Origin: Paralithodes platypus
Taxonomy: Eukaryota; Arthropoda; Malacostraca; Decapoda; Lithodidae
Assembly (NCBI GenBank): GCA_032716605.1
Contig: CM064480.1
Location: 48,062,466 to 48,126,465 of the forward strand
Reading direction: 5' to 3'
Length of the DNA stretch: 64,000 bases
The number at the start of each line of letters is the position of its first letter. Within the stretch, counting starts at the first letter, position 1. This document shows positions 1-9,764 of the stretch, in pieces. Position numbers and translations under genes: made by a program. Below the pieces are notes generated by a model, which saw only the letters and a list, made by a program, of their open reading frames with translations, made no database searches and was not told where the DNA came from.

Positions 1-2
1 CT

Positions 3-480
3 ATTGACGAGGAAGAGGAAACGGAAGAAGTTCGGCTTGTGGGCGACTCCATGGTCCGTGGCCAATTAACCGAGTTCAGCGCCAGGGCACCCAGGACCAG
101 AAAGCGATTCTGTATCCCAGGTGGCGGCGTGCACGACATTGTTGCGGCTGTGGAAGAGGTTTCCAGGCTCGCCCCCGCAAGCACTACGTACGTCATCCAC
201 GTTGGATCTAACGATGTCCAACGGACTCGGTCAGAGGAACTACCTTGCAAGTACCGGCGGCTGATCAGGTCCTTCAAGGAAAAATCTAACAGAATCTTAA
301 TTTCAGGAATTGTTCCCCGGATTGATGTAGAAAACCGATTCTACAACATAGCTACCAGTACAAATCGCCGACTAGCCAAACTCTGCAGGGAGGAGGACAT
401 CGGCTTTGTCGACACGTGGGATAATTTTACTATGATAAATCTTTGTTTTCAGGAGATGGTGTACATTTCAATGAAGTAGG
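3..480 (+). pseudogene. LINE esterase (SGNH hydrolase) domain
   Basis: The frame is open from the window edge. An acidic stretch leads into the block-I motif GDSM near residue 14, and the GSND motif (GxND, block III) follows near position 210. The DGVH motif (block V, the catalytic Asp/His pair) is at 455-466 but in another frame. Two small compensating indels, near 430 and near 480, take the frame away and bring it back. GDSL/SGNH esterase domains are known from ORF1 of CR1-like LINEs and are thought to act on lipids or membranes; their exact role is unsettled. Unusually, the frame that resumes at 480 has no stop before the endonuclease (see findings). Confidence 0.8.
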
Positions 481-1290
481 AAGCTGCAAGTCTTGGTCGT
501 CTGCTGAACGATGCAGTCAAGGAGTTCCGTTCAAAAAACGGGGTCAACCGGGGGTATCCGGGGGTATGTGTAAGTCAAATACGAACTGAAAATTCAGACA
601 ATGCACAATCAGTAACATCCAACTCTAATACTCTTAAGGTGTTTTATGTAAATGCTCGCAGCATACGCAATAAATGTTCAGATCTAGAAGAAATCGTGTT
701 TACAGAACATTATGATATAATCGGCATTACAGAATCTTGGTTAAATACGGAAGACAGAGACGTTTTAGCCGAATATACGCTCCCTTTTTATACAATATTT
801 GAGAAAAGTCGGATCAATAGAAATGGAAGAGGAGTTCTGTTTTTTATAAAGGAAAGTCTTAATCCCATCTTAATGTCAAAACCTCAAATTGCGAATATAG
901 ACATATCTTACATACTATTAAATAATAAACGAGGAACTAAAATAACACTAGCTTTATTATACAGACCCCCAGCTCAATCAGTGCAAACTGACAGTGAAAT
1001 TTATGAACAAATTGCAGAAATAACTAACATACAAGATACCGTAATTCTTGGCGATTTCAACTTACCCGTGACTAAATGGGGCGATATTCTTACTTCACAC
1101 TCTGGACACGACCTCTATGCTAACTTGCAAGAGAGTTAACTTTTTCAATTTGTACAATCTCCGACCCGTGGTAATAATGTGCTTGACATTGTACTCGCAA
1201 CAAAAGAAGAATTAATAGAGAATTTGAATGTTGGTGATGAATTCAGTAACAGCGACCATCGTACGATAACTCACTTTAAAGTTTACTAGT
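480..1290 (+). pseudogene. LINE AP-endonuclease domain
   Basis: This is an exonuclease III-like endonuclease of the kind that nicks target DNA for target-primed reverse transcription. Visible motifs are NARSIRNK near 650, ITESWLN (metal-binding Glu) near 725, YRPP near 963, GDFN near 1050, and SDH (catalytic His) near 1253. An in-frame TAA at 1137-1139 interrupts it, but homology continues in the same frame to SDH, so this is a nonsense change and not the true end. A frameshift near 1285 moves the reading to the reverse transcriptase frame. The stretch 480-640 is an open linker from the esterase domain. Confidence 0.85.
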
Positions 1291-3427
1291 AACAAATCAA
1301 ATAGCAGCATTGAGAAAGTCCCTAATTTCAAGAAAGCATATTTTCATAAACTTAAATCAAAGCTTAAAGAAACTGACTGGAGCTTTCTGACTAACAATAA
1401 CGACATAAAAACATCTTGGGAGTGTTTCACAACCACTTACCTTAAGGCAGTGCAAGACTGCATACCATCGAAAATACGGCGTCCAGGCCATAATGATAAG
1501 CCCAAATGGTGGAATAAAGATATTTCAGACTGTCTGCTTGCTAAAAAATTTGCTAATGATAGATTAAAATCCTCACAAAATGACGAAGAACGGGTGAAAT
1601 TTGTAGAGCTACGACGCAAAGCCAAAAAGTTAATTAAGCAAAGTAAAAAGACCCTGGAGTTACATGTTGCGAATCAAAGTAAAACAAACCCGAAAGAATT
1701 CTATAGTTATATCAGAAAGAAAAAAGTAGTTACTTCAACTGTTGGACCATTAGTCGATGAAAATGGAGAATACACCAAAGACGAAGTACAAATGAGTAAT
1801 GCCCTCAATACCTTCTTTGCATCAGTTTTTACAACTGAAGACCTCAGTGATATCCCAACACCATCGCCGATTCAGATTGATAATTCAGATGTTCTAAGCA
1901 ATATGACCGTTACAGAGAGAGAAGTATTGAATTGTTTAGGTATACTCAAGGTAAATAAAACGCCTGGACCTGATACAATCTCGCCTAGAGTTCTAAAGGA
2001 AGCTAAGGATAAGCTCTCCAAACCACTGACATTGCTATTCAATGAATCCTTGCAGTCTGGGACTATGCCTGATCAGTGAAAGCTAGCCAACGTAACACCG
2101 ATATTCAAAAAAGGCAGCAAATCCCTACCCAGTAACTATCGTCCAATTAGCTTAACCTCAATTGTATGTAAAATGCTAGAAACGGTCACAAGAGACAGAC
2201 TCGTAAATCACTTGGAGGCAAATAACTTACTTAAAGATACTCAACACGGCTTTCGTAAAAAACGTTCCTGTTTAACAAACCTCTTAGACTTCTTCCACGA
2301 TATCCTCAACCTCTACGATGAGAGTAAAGCTGTAGATATTATATACCTTGATTTTCAAAAGGCCTTTGACAAAGTTCCCCACAAACGTTTACTGCTAAAA
2401 CTAAAAGCGCATGGAATACAAGACGGTGTGTTGAAATGGATAAAAAATTGGCTCAGCGACAGAAAGCAAAGAGTAGTCATAAACGGTAAGGCATCTAAAT
2501 GGACCAATGTAAGTAGCGGGGTACCCCAGGGATTGGTACTAGGACCAATTATCTTTCTAATTTACATCAGACATAGATGAGAGTCTCACCTGTACAATCT
2601 CAAAATTTGCTGACGATACAAAAATTGCAAATAGCGTACTCTCAAAAGAACAAGTTGACGATATGCAACACAATCTAGATAAATTGTCATGTTGGGCCCA
2701 AATTTGGCAAATGAGTTTCAATGCGGATAAATGTAAAGTACTACATATCAGATACCTAAATGAGAAAGCAAACTATTCGATGAATGGCACTCAGCTTAAG
2801 AATGTAAACAGAGAAACCGATCTGGGAGTAACAATATCGAGTAACCTAAAACCGAGTCAACAATGTTCAGAAGTTGTTAAGAAGGCAAACAAAATAATTG
2901 GCTTTATAGGCAGGTCATTTGAGCATAAATCCAAAGAAGTTATCCTAACCCTTTACAATTCCTTAGTCCGCCCTCTTCTGGAATACTGCGTTCAATCCTG
3001 GTGCCCTTATTACCAAAAAGATGTAAACAAGCTAGAACGAGTTCAACGTGGAGTTACCAAAATGATACCTAGCCTAAAGAACAAACCATACGAAGAGCGT
3101 CTTAGAGAATTAAATATATTTCCTTTAACCCAGCGCAGATTAAGAGGTGACTTAATTTAAGTGTTCAAAATCATCAAAGGCATCGACAATATGAACTGTA
3201 GTAAGTACTTCACTATCGACCAATCTAATTACACGCGGGGAAACGGTTGCAAAATTATTGGTAAATCTTTTAACTCACACGAATCTAAGAATTTCTTCTT
3301 CAATCGAGTTGTCAACTTGTGGAATGGGCTTCCCCGAGACGTTATAGACTGCAGCACCGTTGATTCATTTAAACTCCGCTTAGACAAATATCTCGCATCA
3401 AACCCGCGACTGACTGTTTGTAAATGA
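1285..3427 (+). pseudogene. LINE reverse transcriptase domain, broken
   Basis: RNA-directed DNA polymerase of the CR1/Jockey type. In order it shows the KPKWWN linker (about 1500), RPISLTS (about 2145), QHGFRKKRSC (about 2240), DFQKAFDKVPH (about 2350, first catalytic Asp), SGVPQG (about 2515) and FADDTK (about 2610, catalytic Asp pair). A CR1-type C-terminal region ends at 3427. Stops at 2077-2079 (TGA where Trp is expected) and 3158-3160 (TAA) fall inside conserved sequence. One frameshift near 2568 separates SGVPQG from FADD. The coding region from 480 to 3427 is about 980 codons, a normal size for endonuclease plus reverse transcriptase. Confidence 0.9.
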
Positions 3428-3660
3428 ATAACTTTATTTTATCCCCCCCTCAGTTACTAACCCATCTGTCCCCTACTAACTTCCTAATCCTGCCACGGAC
3501 ATTAGTTCCAGGGCAGTAGTTCCCTTTCCAATGTTCCCTTACCCACTCTAAACCACTGTTTGGACACTTGATCCTCAGTGTTTTGGAGGACAAGCAGTCT
3601 AGAAGGGTCACTAGACCTGTTGTTGCTTGATTTCCTTTGTACTCCTCCTCCTCCTGGTAC
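3428..3660 (+). other. LINE 3' UTR with CTC microsatellite end
   Basis: Noncoding tail of the CR1-like LINE. The same ~190 bp recurs without any coding sequence at 31447-31640 and 61180-61378, and after the coding part at 36796-37050. This marks it as the conserved 3' end recognised by the element's reverse transcriptase. It ends in a run of CTC triplets here and in repeated TTGTACTCC at the truncated copies. Confidence 0.75.
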
Positions 3661-3789
3661 GTCCCCTTGAAAAGCCTCTTACACACAACCTTTTATATCT
3701 CTAAGCCCTTTTTAAGAGCACAAATATCACGGCCTCCAGGTTTTGCCCTTTTACCAGCCCCCCCCCCCACCCCCTCACTGCTCCCTGTA
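3661..3789. other. short spacer with poly-C run
   Basis: Between the LINE end and the first TTAA element. It contains a run of C around 3760. No coding or recognisable element is seen. Confidence 0.5.
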
Positions 3790-4165
3790 TTAAGGGGAGG
3801 CAGACAGTTTTTCTGGACCCCCTTAATCTCCCTAATGTTTAGCCCCACTAGTTTTGAGATTATAAGACGTTCGGCATATTAGTTTGGCGATTTTGACACC
3901 TTTCGCCCCTTTTCGTTGTCAATTTTAAAACCTTTCGTGCCATTTAAGTGTCGATTATTTTCTGGCGAGCGGTAGCGAGCCTGTAATTTTAAGAGGAACC
4001 GACCTTCGGCCGGGACATTTTTCTATCGAAAAATGTAGATTTATCTTGAAGGGAGGTCAAGGGGGTATTTTTCTAAGCTTGATGGAGGTCTAGGGAGGAA
4101 ACTAAGAAAAAGTATATATGAATACATTAATTAATATACCAAACAAACGGTTAGTCTCCCCTTAA
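3790..4165 (-). mobile_element. TTAA MITE family 1, minus orientation
   Basis: A 376-bp nonautonomous element bounded by TTAA at 3790-3793 and 4162-4165, with G-rich and C-rich ends inside (TTAAGGGG, CCCCTTAA). It carries the family core GGCGAGCGGTAGCGAGCC near 3963 and a hairpin around CCTTCGGCCGG. The same body occurs in both orientations at 4817, 5252/17205, 19310, 20236, 25976, 33930 and 35077, and in copy B. TTAA target duplications are typical of piggyBac and Kolobok transposases. No transposase is encoded, so the superfamily is inferred. Confidence 0.8.
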
Positions 4166-4606
4166 TACGTGTGGGTTCTGGAACATCATATTTACTAATG
4201 GATGTTGACATGTTGATAAACTAATGAATAATACAAACTTTAGAGAGTTCTATTTATTTCCGAGTGTTTCTACAGTATATATACCTGGTTTAAAATGTAA
4301 TGACGTAAATAATTATATTTTGACAATTTTATTTCAATAACAGCCATAAATATAATTTTCACATGGTAAATTGTCAGGCAGAAGTCTACCTACGTGACGA
4401 TCTGCTTAAAATTCACAACAAACCATAAATGTGTTTGACAAGGTTAAAATAAATGCATTAATGCGTGGCCACTATTATAGGTAGTATGCCCGTACTTGCA
4501 CCTAAAAAATTACCATTAACAAAGTCAAACAGTTACCAGGGTATAAACCGGTAAATATTTGTGGCTGTCATTATATACTGAGCTGTACGGGTGAGTTGAT
4601 AATGAA
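4166..4606. other. AT-rich noncoding spacer
   Basis: 440 bp of AT-rich sequence with no usable frame or repeat that I recognise. The same sequence is present in copy B at about 37607-38081. Confidence 0.6.
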
Positions 4607-4816
4607 GCCGGTATCACACGAGAGCTTTTATAGTCAACATTCGATGATCAAAACATTTCTGGCAACATTTCTGGAATACTTTCCACCGGTTTCGGAAACT
4701 AGACTGATGATGGATGAATTTAGGTAACTGAAATAATAATATATGTTGACCTTATAAGCTGCCAGACCAGTGTTGAGGATAAATGTTGAGGGAAAACGCG
4801 ATCATGTGATACCGGC
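4607..4816. mobile_element. TTAA MITE family 2 (GCCGGTATCACAC ends)
   Basis: A 210-bp element with inverted termini GCCGGTATCACACGAG and its imperfect complement at 4800-4816. The right end abuts TTAA at 4817-4820; the left flank is a decayed form of the same site. A second copy at 18990-19201 has TTAA on its left side, so both outer sites support TTAA targeting. It has no coding capacity. Confidence 0.75.
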
Positions 4817-5178
4817 TTAAGGGGGGATGGATCGTATATATTTGCTCTTTTATATATACTTTTACATATGTTTTAGTTTCCTCCCTAGACCTCCATCAAA
4901 CTTTAAAACAAATATCCATTAGATCCCCCTTGTAGATTAATTTGTAAATTTTTCGGTAGAAAGATTTCCCGGTTATTTCGAAATTATAGGCTCATTATCG
5001 TTCGCCAGGAAAAAAAACGATTCCTAAAAAGCAGGAAAGGTCTTAATATCGACAAAGAAATGGGGCGAAAGGACACAAAATCGCCAAATTAATGGGTCGA
5101 ACGTTGTATAATCCGAAAACTAATGGGGCTAAGCATGAGGAAGAAGGATGACCAGAAAAACAGCCCATCTGCTCTTAA
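4817..5178 (+). mobile_element. TTAA MITE family 1, plus orientation
   Basis: A 362-bp copy of the family-1 element, inverted relative to the one at 3790. It lies between TTAA at 4817 and TTAA at 5175-5178. Its left TTAA is also the right flank of the family-2 element, so one insertion used the target site of the other. Body landmarks are CTAGACCTCCATCAA near 4886 and TCGTTCGCCAGGAAA near 5000. Confidence 0.8.
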
Positions 5179-5251
5179 AGCGCCACCCACCTACTACCAC
5201 AATATAGAAGGAGAAAGGCCGACTTGTGCCGGTGGCTTGCGATAGTGAGAC

Positions 5252-5440
5252 GATGGGGGAATATAGGGTTTCTGAACCCCTGTCTCCCTCATGTTTAGCC
5301 CCATTAGTTTTGACATTTTAAGATGTTCGTTCCATTAGTTTGGCGACTTTGAGACCTTTCACCCTTTCGTACCATTAAGGTGTCGATTTAGTTCAGCGAA
5401 AGCGAGACTGTCATTCTAGAAGAACTCGGCCTTCGGCCGG
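5252..5440 (-). mobile_element. TTAA MITE family 1, left half, split by Gypsy element
   Basis: This is the outer part of a family-1 element. It breaks off at CCTTCGGCCGG, exactly where the LTR retrotransposon begins. The matching other half resumes at 17205 after the element. The outer TTAA is no longer recognisable here (GATGGGGG instead). Confidence 0.75.
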
Positions 5441-7450
5441 TGTGACGCCTGCAGCTTAGCAGAACGCCACGTGGGCTCAGCCGCTCGCTTGGCCACTCGC
5501 TAACACTCGCCAGGGCAATGTATTTGGCTACAGTCTATCTACAATGTTGTACTTTCTTTCTTGTGAATCGTCATGTCACAGGCAGTACAGAAGTGGTCTT
5601 TATTTTCGCCTGTGACAATGCATTATATTTTATATCATCAGATATAAGTTTAATGTATAAGACCGAATGATACAGCTAGAGAGTGTGAGTGAGTAAGTAC
5701 AGGAGACAGAGGGTAGTCGCGTAGGGTTACACGTTGCCTCGGTGACGTCATGCCTCGGCCGGGCCCTCTGAGTGGCTGGCTGCCGTACCACCCTCCTGCC
5801 GCGTCAGGAAGTAGTCCCCCCCGCACTCCTGCTGCCTCTGTGTCTTCCTTGCTCAGAGCTTGCCTGACCAGCATACCCTTAACATCTCCCTTGCCACCTG
5901 TCCCCCGACTTCTACCTATAGAACACTTTCTCTCTCTCTCAACTTCTTACCTCTCATTCTTCTAATCTATTTAATATCATAACTCCCCTTTGGTTCTTCA
6001 CGATTTCATATATCGGCCATCGTATTATATGCTGAAGCTCTCAGATATTACATGTTTAGTTAGGCATTTTGGAGGGGTTACCATTTTGTCTGTAGAGGTT
6101 CGACACACTCACGGTGTCTCCCTACCTATTCCTTGGCTGTCTGCTGGGCTATTTAATGCTAGACTGGGGTAAGGCTACTCGTGTTGTGATATCCGATGTG
6201 TACCAGGTTTTGTTGAACTTGTACAATCGCAACGGATACGTGGGAAGCCTAGGTGGTCTTTCTGACTGTGTACCTTGTGAGTTTAGCACTGTGTTGCGAG
6301 TGAGGGCTTTTGCCTCTGCCACCCAACACTGTGCTAACTCATTTTGCTTTGACTTTGAGAGGGTCGCCAGGAGAGAACCAGATACTAGCGATCTGGATCT
6401 CTCAAGAGAGCACCCCGTCATTTAACGTAATTTGGCTGCACAGTCTTAAGGACCTCGCTAGGCTATGAGCCACTTGCTCAGCCATTGTTTCCTAGCCTAC
6501 GACATCCCAGCTAGACTTTATTAGCCTAGCAGACAACCGATTAGGATTATAAGCTCTTGTGTTATGTATGCAGCATTTTTTGTTCACGTTGATTGTAAGC
6601 CTTGGTTGTTGTTGAGTTGTACAACCCCAGCAGGCTTTTTGAGTTGCCTTGACGAAGTACTTCTTTTGTTGTTGGAGATAATACTATTGCGCATTTATTA
6701 TTATTCCCGTGTCAGTTAACACTGTCTGTCCTACACTTGTCATATCTTGTTCCTGCTTGTATATAACAGTTCAAAATCCGATTCGATCATCTTAACCCCT
6801 TCCGACATATGACGCGATTTTGAGCCTATTAGGGATACTTTAAAGCCTTTGTTACCATCAGGGGTATTTAGAAACCTTTAGTTTAGTTACTTCAACCTCT
6901 GCAGTTGTCTTTGAGTTAGCTGAGGGCAGAAAACTAATTTTGGAGAGGTAATTATAAGAGTGAGAGAACTCTATTTATTATTGCTAATCTGGCAACCTCT
7001 GTGTCATATGAGTCTGAAAGGGTTAAGCAGCATCAGACTTTCTTCAGAAGATTCCTGCTCGATGCTTTAGGACTTTCATTCACTTTCTTTAATATAGGAG
7101 TGACAGTTTTTTATTGTTTAGAGTAACTTTAATTATACCTTCTTCTTGTTAGCATTAAATCATTGCAGTGATTTAATTAAGATCTCTATCTTTTCCTTGT
7201 ATACATTAGTAACGTAATTGTATGTTGTTGTGATCAGGCTGTATCAGAGATCATCAGCCTGTAGTAGTAGTGCATTTATACCGAGTTATAGGATACCCCA
7301 TTATCGCAGATTTAACTCTGGAGGGTATAGGTGTTTTTGTGTGCTGGCATTATAAGTTCAAGGGTTGGATCTAGTGTAACCGTTGTGGCTGTGTGCCTTT
7401 CTAGTCCAATGATTAAGAACCCTTGTTTTATACGAGTCCCGGTCGTAACA
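5441..7450 (+). repeat. 5' LTR, copy A
   Basis: Begins TGTGACGCCTGCAGC and ends CCCGGTCGTAACA, so it has TG...CA ends. It aligns over its whole length with 14891-17208. It is 2010 bp long including a 227-bp MITE (6796-7022) that is absent from the 3' LTR; without that it is about 1.78 kb, which is long for a Gypsy LTR. Small frames inside it (for example 6114-6425) recur in all four LTRs only because the LTRs are repeats. The hairpin CAGGCTG...CAGCCTG near 7236-7262 is in every copy. I could not identify a convincing tRNA primer site after 7450. Confidence 0.85.
6796..7022. mobile_element. TTAA MITE family 3 inside 5' LTR
   Basis: A 227-bp insertion flanked by TTAA at 6792-6795 and 7023-7026. 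The 3' LTR has the uninterrupted site ATCATCTTAAGCAGC at about 16237. The ends are inverted (CCCCTTCCGACATATGACGC and the complement of GTCATATGAGTCTGAAAGGG). This is direct evidence for TTAA target duplication. Copy B holds the same insertion at 40432-40658, with an eroded right end. A related end occurs near 27927. Confidence 0.85.
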
Positions 7451-7672
7451 AATGACGACCTTGCTTAGGATTTTGTGAACTTAGAGAAATATTGCAGGAG
7501 TGTTGTGGTCATTTGTTTTTTTGTTTAAAGGAATATAGTGGACACGTGATTTTTTTTTGGCAAGTAGTATAACACTTAAGAATCTTCAAGCATTTTTGAG
7601 TTAATAGTGCTGCATGAGAATTTAGGTACTTCCTTTTTTTTATATAAACGTTGAGAATTTTCGGTGGACAAT
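7451..7672 (+). other. Gypsy leader between 5' LTR and gag
   Basis: A 222-bp untranslated leader with T-rich runs and TATATAAACG near 7640, just before the gag start codon at 7673. A primer binding site should lie at its start, but no clear TGG-type match is visible. Confidence 0.6.
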
Positions 7673-9763
7673 ATGTCGGACGACGGATCAGTGAGGAAAC
7701 AGTACGGGAAGCAGGCTCTGAGGTGCAGCAGCGGGGTTTGTTACAAGGCATTAGAGTTATAACTAGTGAGGAGGATGCAAAGAAGTTTCTGGAGATGCCT
7801 ATTACTGTTGACCGGGTGTCGGGGATTGATCGGTATGGTCTCCAGTGTTTGGCCGGTCATGGGTCATGTGGGCACTAGCAGCATGACAAGAGGTGACCTG
7901 GTGGCCTGGGTGCTCGGTGGGGTGCGTGGGGCTTCGGGTGGAGCGGGAGCTAGGGCACCTTCGGCCCAGCCCCCATTCCACTCGACTCCTACCATGGCGC
8001 CCCCTCGGGCTCCGGAGCCGGGTACGTTCCCGCAGGCCGATAGTCACTGGCAGCGTGGTTTGCACTTGGGTGAGTCTCCAATTGTTGCATCTCCTCCTCC
8101 TCAAGGTTTAACTGCAGATATGCTCTTTCAGCTGGAGATGGCTAAAATGCAGGCTGAGCAACGAAGGCATGAGGCTGAGCTTGAGCAACGAAGGCATGAG
8201 GCTGAGCTCAGGATTCAGGCTACGAAGTACTGTGCAGACATAGATCTTGAGAAGTCTAGGGTGGAGTCGACAGGGCAGCGTCTCTGTTCTGGGAATCGAG
8301 GTCTTGATCAGTCTTTATCGCACCTTCTTAAGTTAGTCCCTGTATTTGACGAGTCGGGTGTCACCGAATTTTGTATGGGTTTTGAGAAGAAGCGCCGGGA
8401 GCACCAATGGCCCGAGGTTAAGTGGGCAGCCCTTGTTTCCTCTAGGTTGGTTGGCAAAGGACTCAAGGCATATGATGCGTTGCCCTTGGAGTCTTGCACC
8501 GATTATGAGGTATTGAAGGAGGCTGTCCTGCGGGCATATGAGTTACAACCAGAGACGTATAGATTGAAGTTCCGGGGTGTAACGAAGGGTCGTGAGTGCA
8601 CCTTTCTTGAGCATGCCCGGGATCTGTCTGATGCATTTAGAAACTGGCTGCGTTCTGAGAAGGCATCGACGTTTGAGGAGTTGAAACAGCTGATGCTTCT
8701 AGAACAATTTTTCAAGTGTACGGGCGGCGTTCTGACGTTGAATCTTAAAGAAAAGAACCCGAAAACTCTTCAGGAGGCAGCTGAGATGGCTAACCTTCGG
8801 TTATCTTTGATTCGTGGGTGCGGTTCTGCACAGAGAAGTGATGCAGGCAATAAGGAGCGTAACCCTCTCCCTCCCCGAAACACTGATACATATAATTACA
8901 CTAAGAACAAGAGCAACGACATCAAAACTGACCATAAACCTAGTATCATCCCGTTTAGAAAGGGTCCGGGTCCTTCCCCACCTCAAGGGAAGCCCAAGGG
9001 TAAGCTAGAGTGTTTCCATTGTCATAAGGAGGGGTATTTTGCAAGAGCCTGTCCAAGCAAGCCACCTAATGCAATTGTTTCTTTGGCTCGCAACATTGGG
9101 GTGTACCCGAAGTCGTCTGAGTTTGCCCGGGGTATAACGTCAGAGGCTGGGACGCAGCCAGTGGAGAAGAATTCAGAAGGCTCGAACCCTGTCCGCGATG
9201 TCTTTTGTGACCATCGAGGGCATGGCTGTGTGAAGTGGGCTGGTAAGAAGCATGGAGTTGAGCTGTTGCGAGACACGGGTGCCTCTCAGAATTTGTTGAA
9301 GAACTTTATTGCTAGACCAATAAACGCGGCATGGGTGGTTGTGGTGCAAGGTATCAATGCTATCAGGTCATACCCGTTGGTCAGGATGGAACTGGAGGTA
9401 GATGGTGTGACACGAGAGTTGGATGTGGGAATTGTGGAGAACTTGCCTGTTGGGGGCGTCGACCTCCTTCTCGGCAACGACTTTGCGGTGCCTACTTCTG
9501 AGGTTTCACCCTTAGTCGTTGCCGAGAAGCCGGCCGACGTGAGTAGGGAGGATCAGGAGAGGGTAGAGAAGTGTCATGTACAACCTATGGCATGCGTTGT
9601 TACAAGATCTCTTGCATCCAAAGTGTCACAGCCTATTCCTCAGTCTTCTGATCAACGGAGGAACGGTCGGAAGAAGACGGCTAACGTTGGTAAAAGTTTG
9701 GAGAGTTTAGTATGTTACGACTGGGGTTCAAATATATCAGGACTCTTATTCATTGGACTAGTA
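7673..9763 (+). pseudogene. gag-pro: gag-protease region of Gypsy element, copy A
   Basis: The start at ATG 7673 is preferred over the in-frame 7766 because copy B shows the N-terminal frame running from there. Copy A has lost one base near 7721 and two near 7855, so residues between are misread and the frame then recovers. Order of parts: a Pro-rich stretch (7960-8060); a charged coiled coil with a duplicated EQRRHEAEL unit (8150-8260); a capsid-like helical domain (about 8320-8800); and a zinc knuckle near 9010 (C-X2-C-X8-x-X4-C type) with Tyr where the metal-binding His is expected. Next is an aspartic protease with DTGAS at about 9273 and the LLLGND motif near 9465. The frame runs on to a stop at 9770-9772, which lies inside an inserted sequence. 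Confidence 0.85.
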
Positions 9764-9764
9764 A

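Larger units (their letters stand above)
1..3660 (+). mobile_element. CR1-like LINE, left end cut by window, inactive
   Basis: A non-LTR retrotransposon runs from the left edge to about 3660. In order it has an SGNH esterase domain (3-500), an AP endonuclease (about 630-1290) and a reverse transcriptase (about 1500-3430), then a ~230 bp 3' UTR that ends in a CTC-rich microsatellite rather than poly(A). Esterase-bearing first domains and microsatellite 3' ends are known for CR1-clade LINEs. At least three in-frame stops (1137, 2077, 3158) and several frameshifts (about 430, 480, 1285, 2568) make it inactive. The 5' end lies outside the window. A second copy of its 3' two thirds follows the assembly gap at 35259. 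Confidence 0.9.

Noticed and set aside
6114..6425. 103-codon open frame conserved in four places (also 15565, 49224; broken in the fourth)
   Set aside because: It lies inside the LTR and is repeated because LTRs are repeated. It overlaps an antisense frame, and there is no recognised domain or codon-level constraint that I can show.
7509..7751. 80-codon minus-strand frame near the gag start
   Set aside because: AT-rich leader read backwards; no motif.
7802..8104. 100-codon minus-strand frame opposite gag
   Set aside because: Shadow of the GC-rich, Pro-rich coding strand of gag; no domain.
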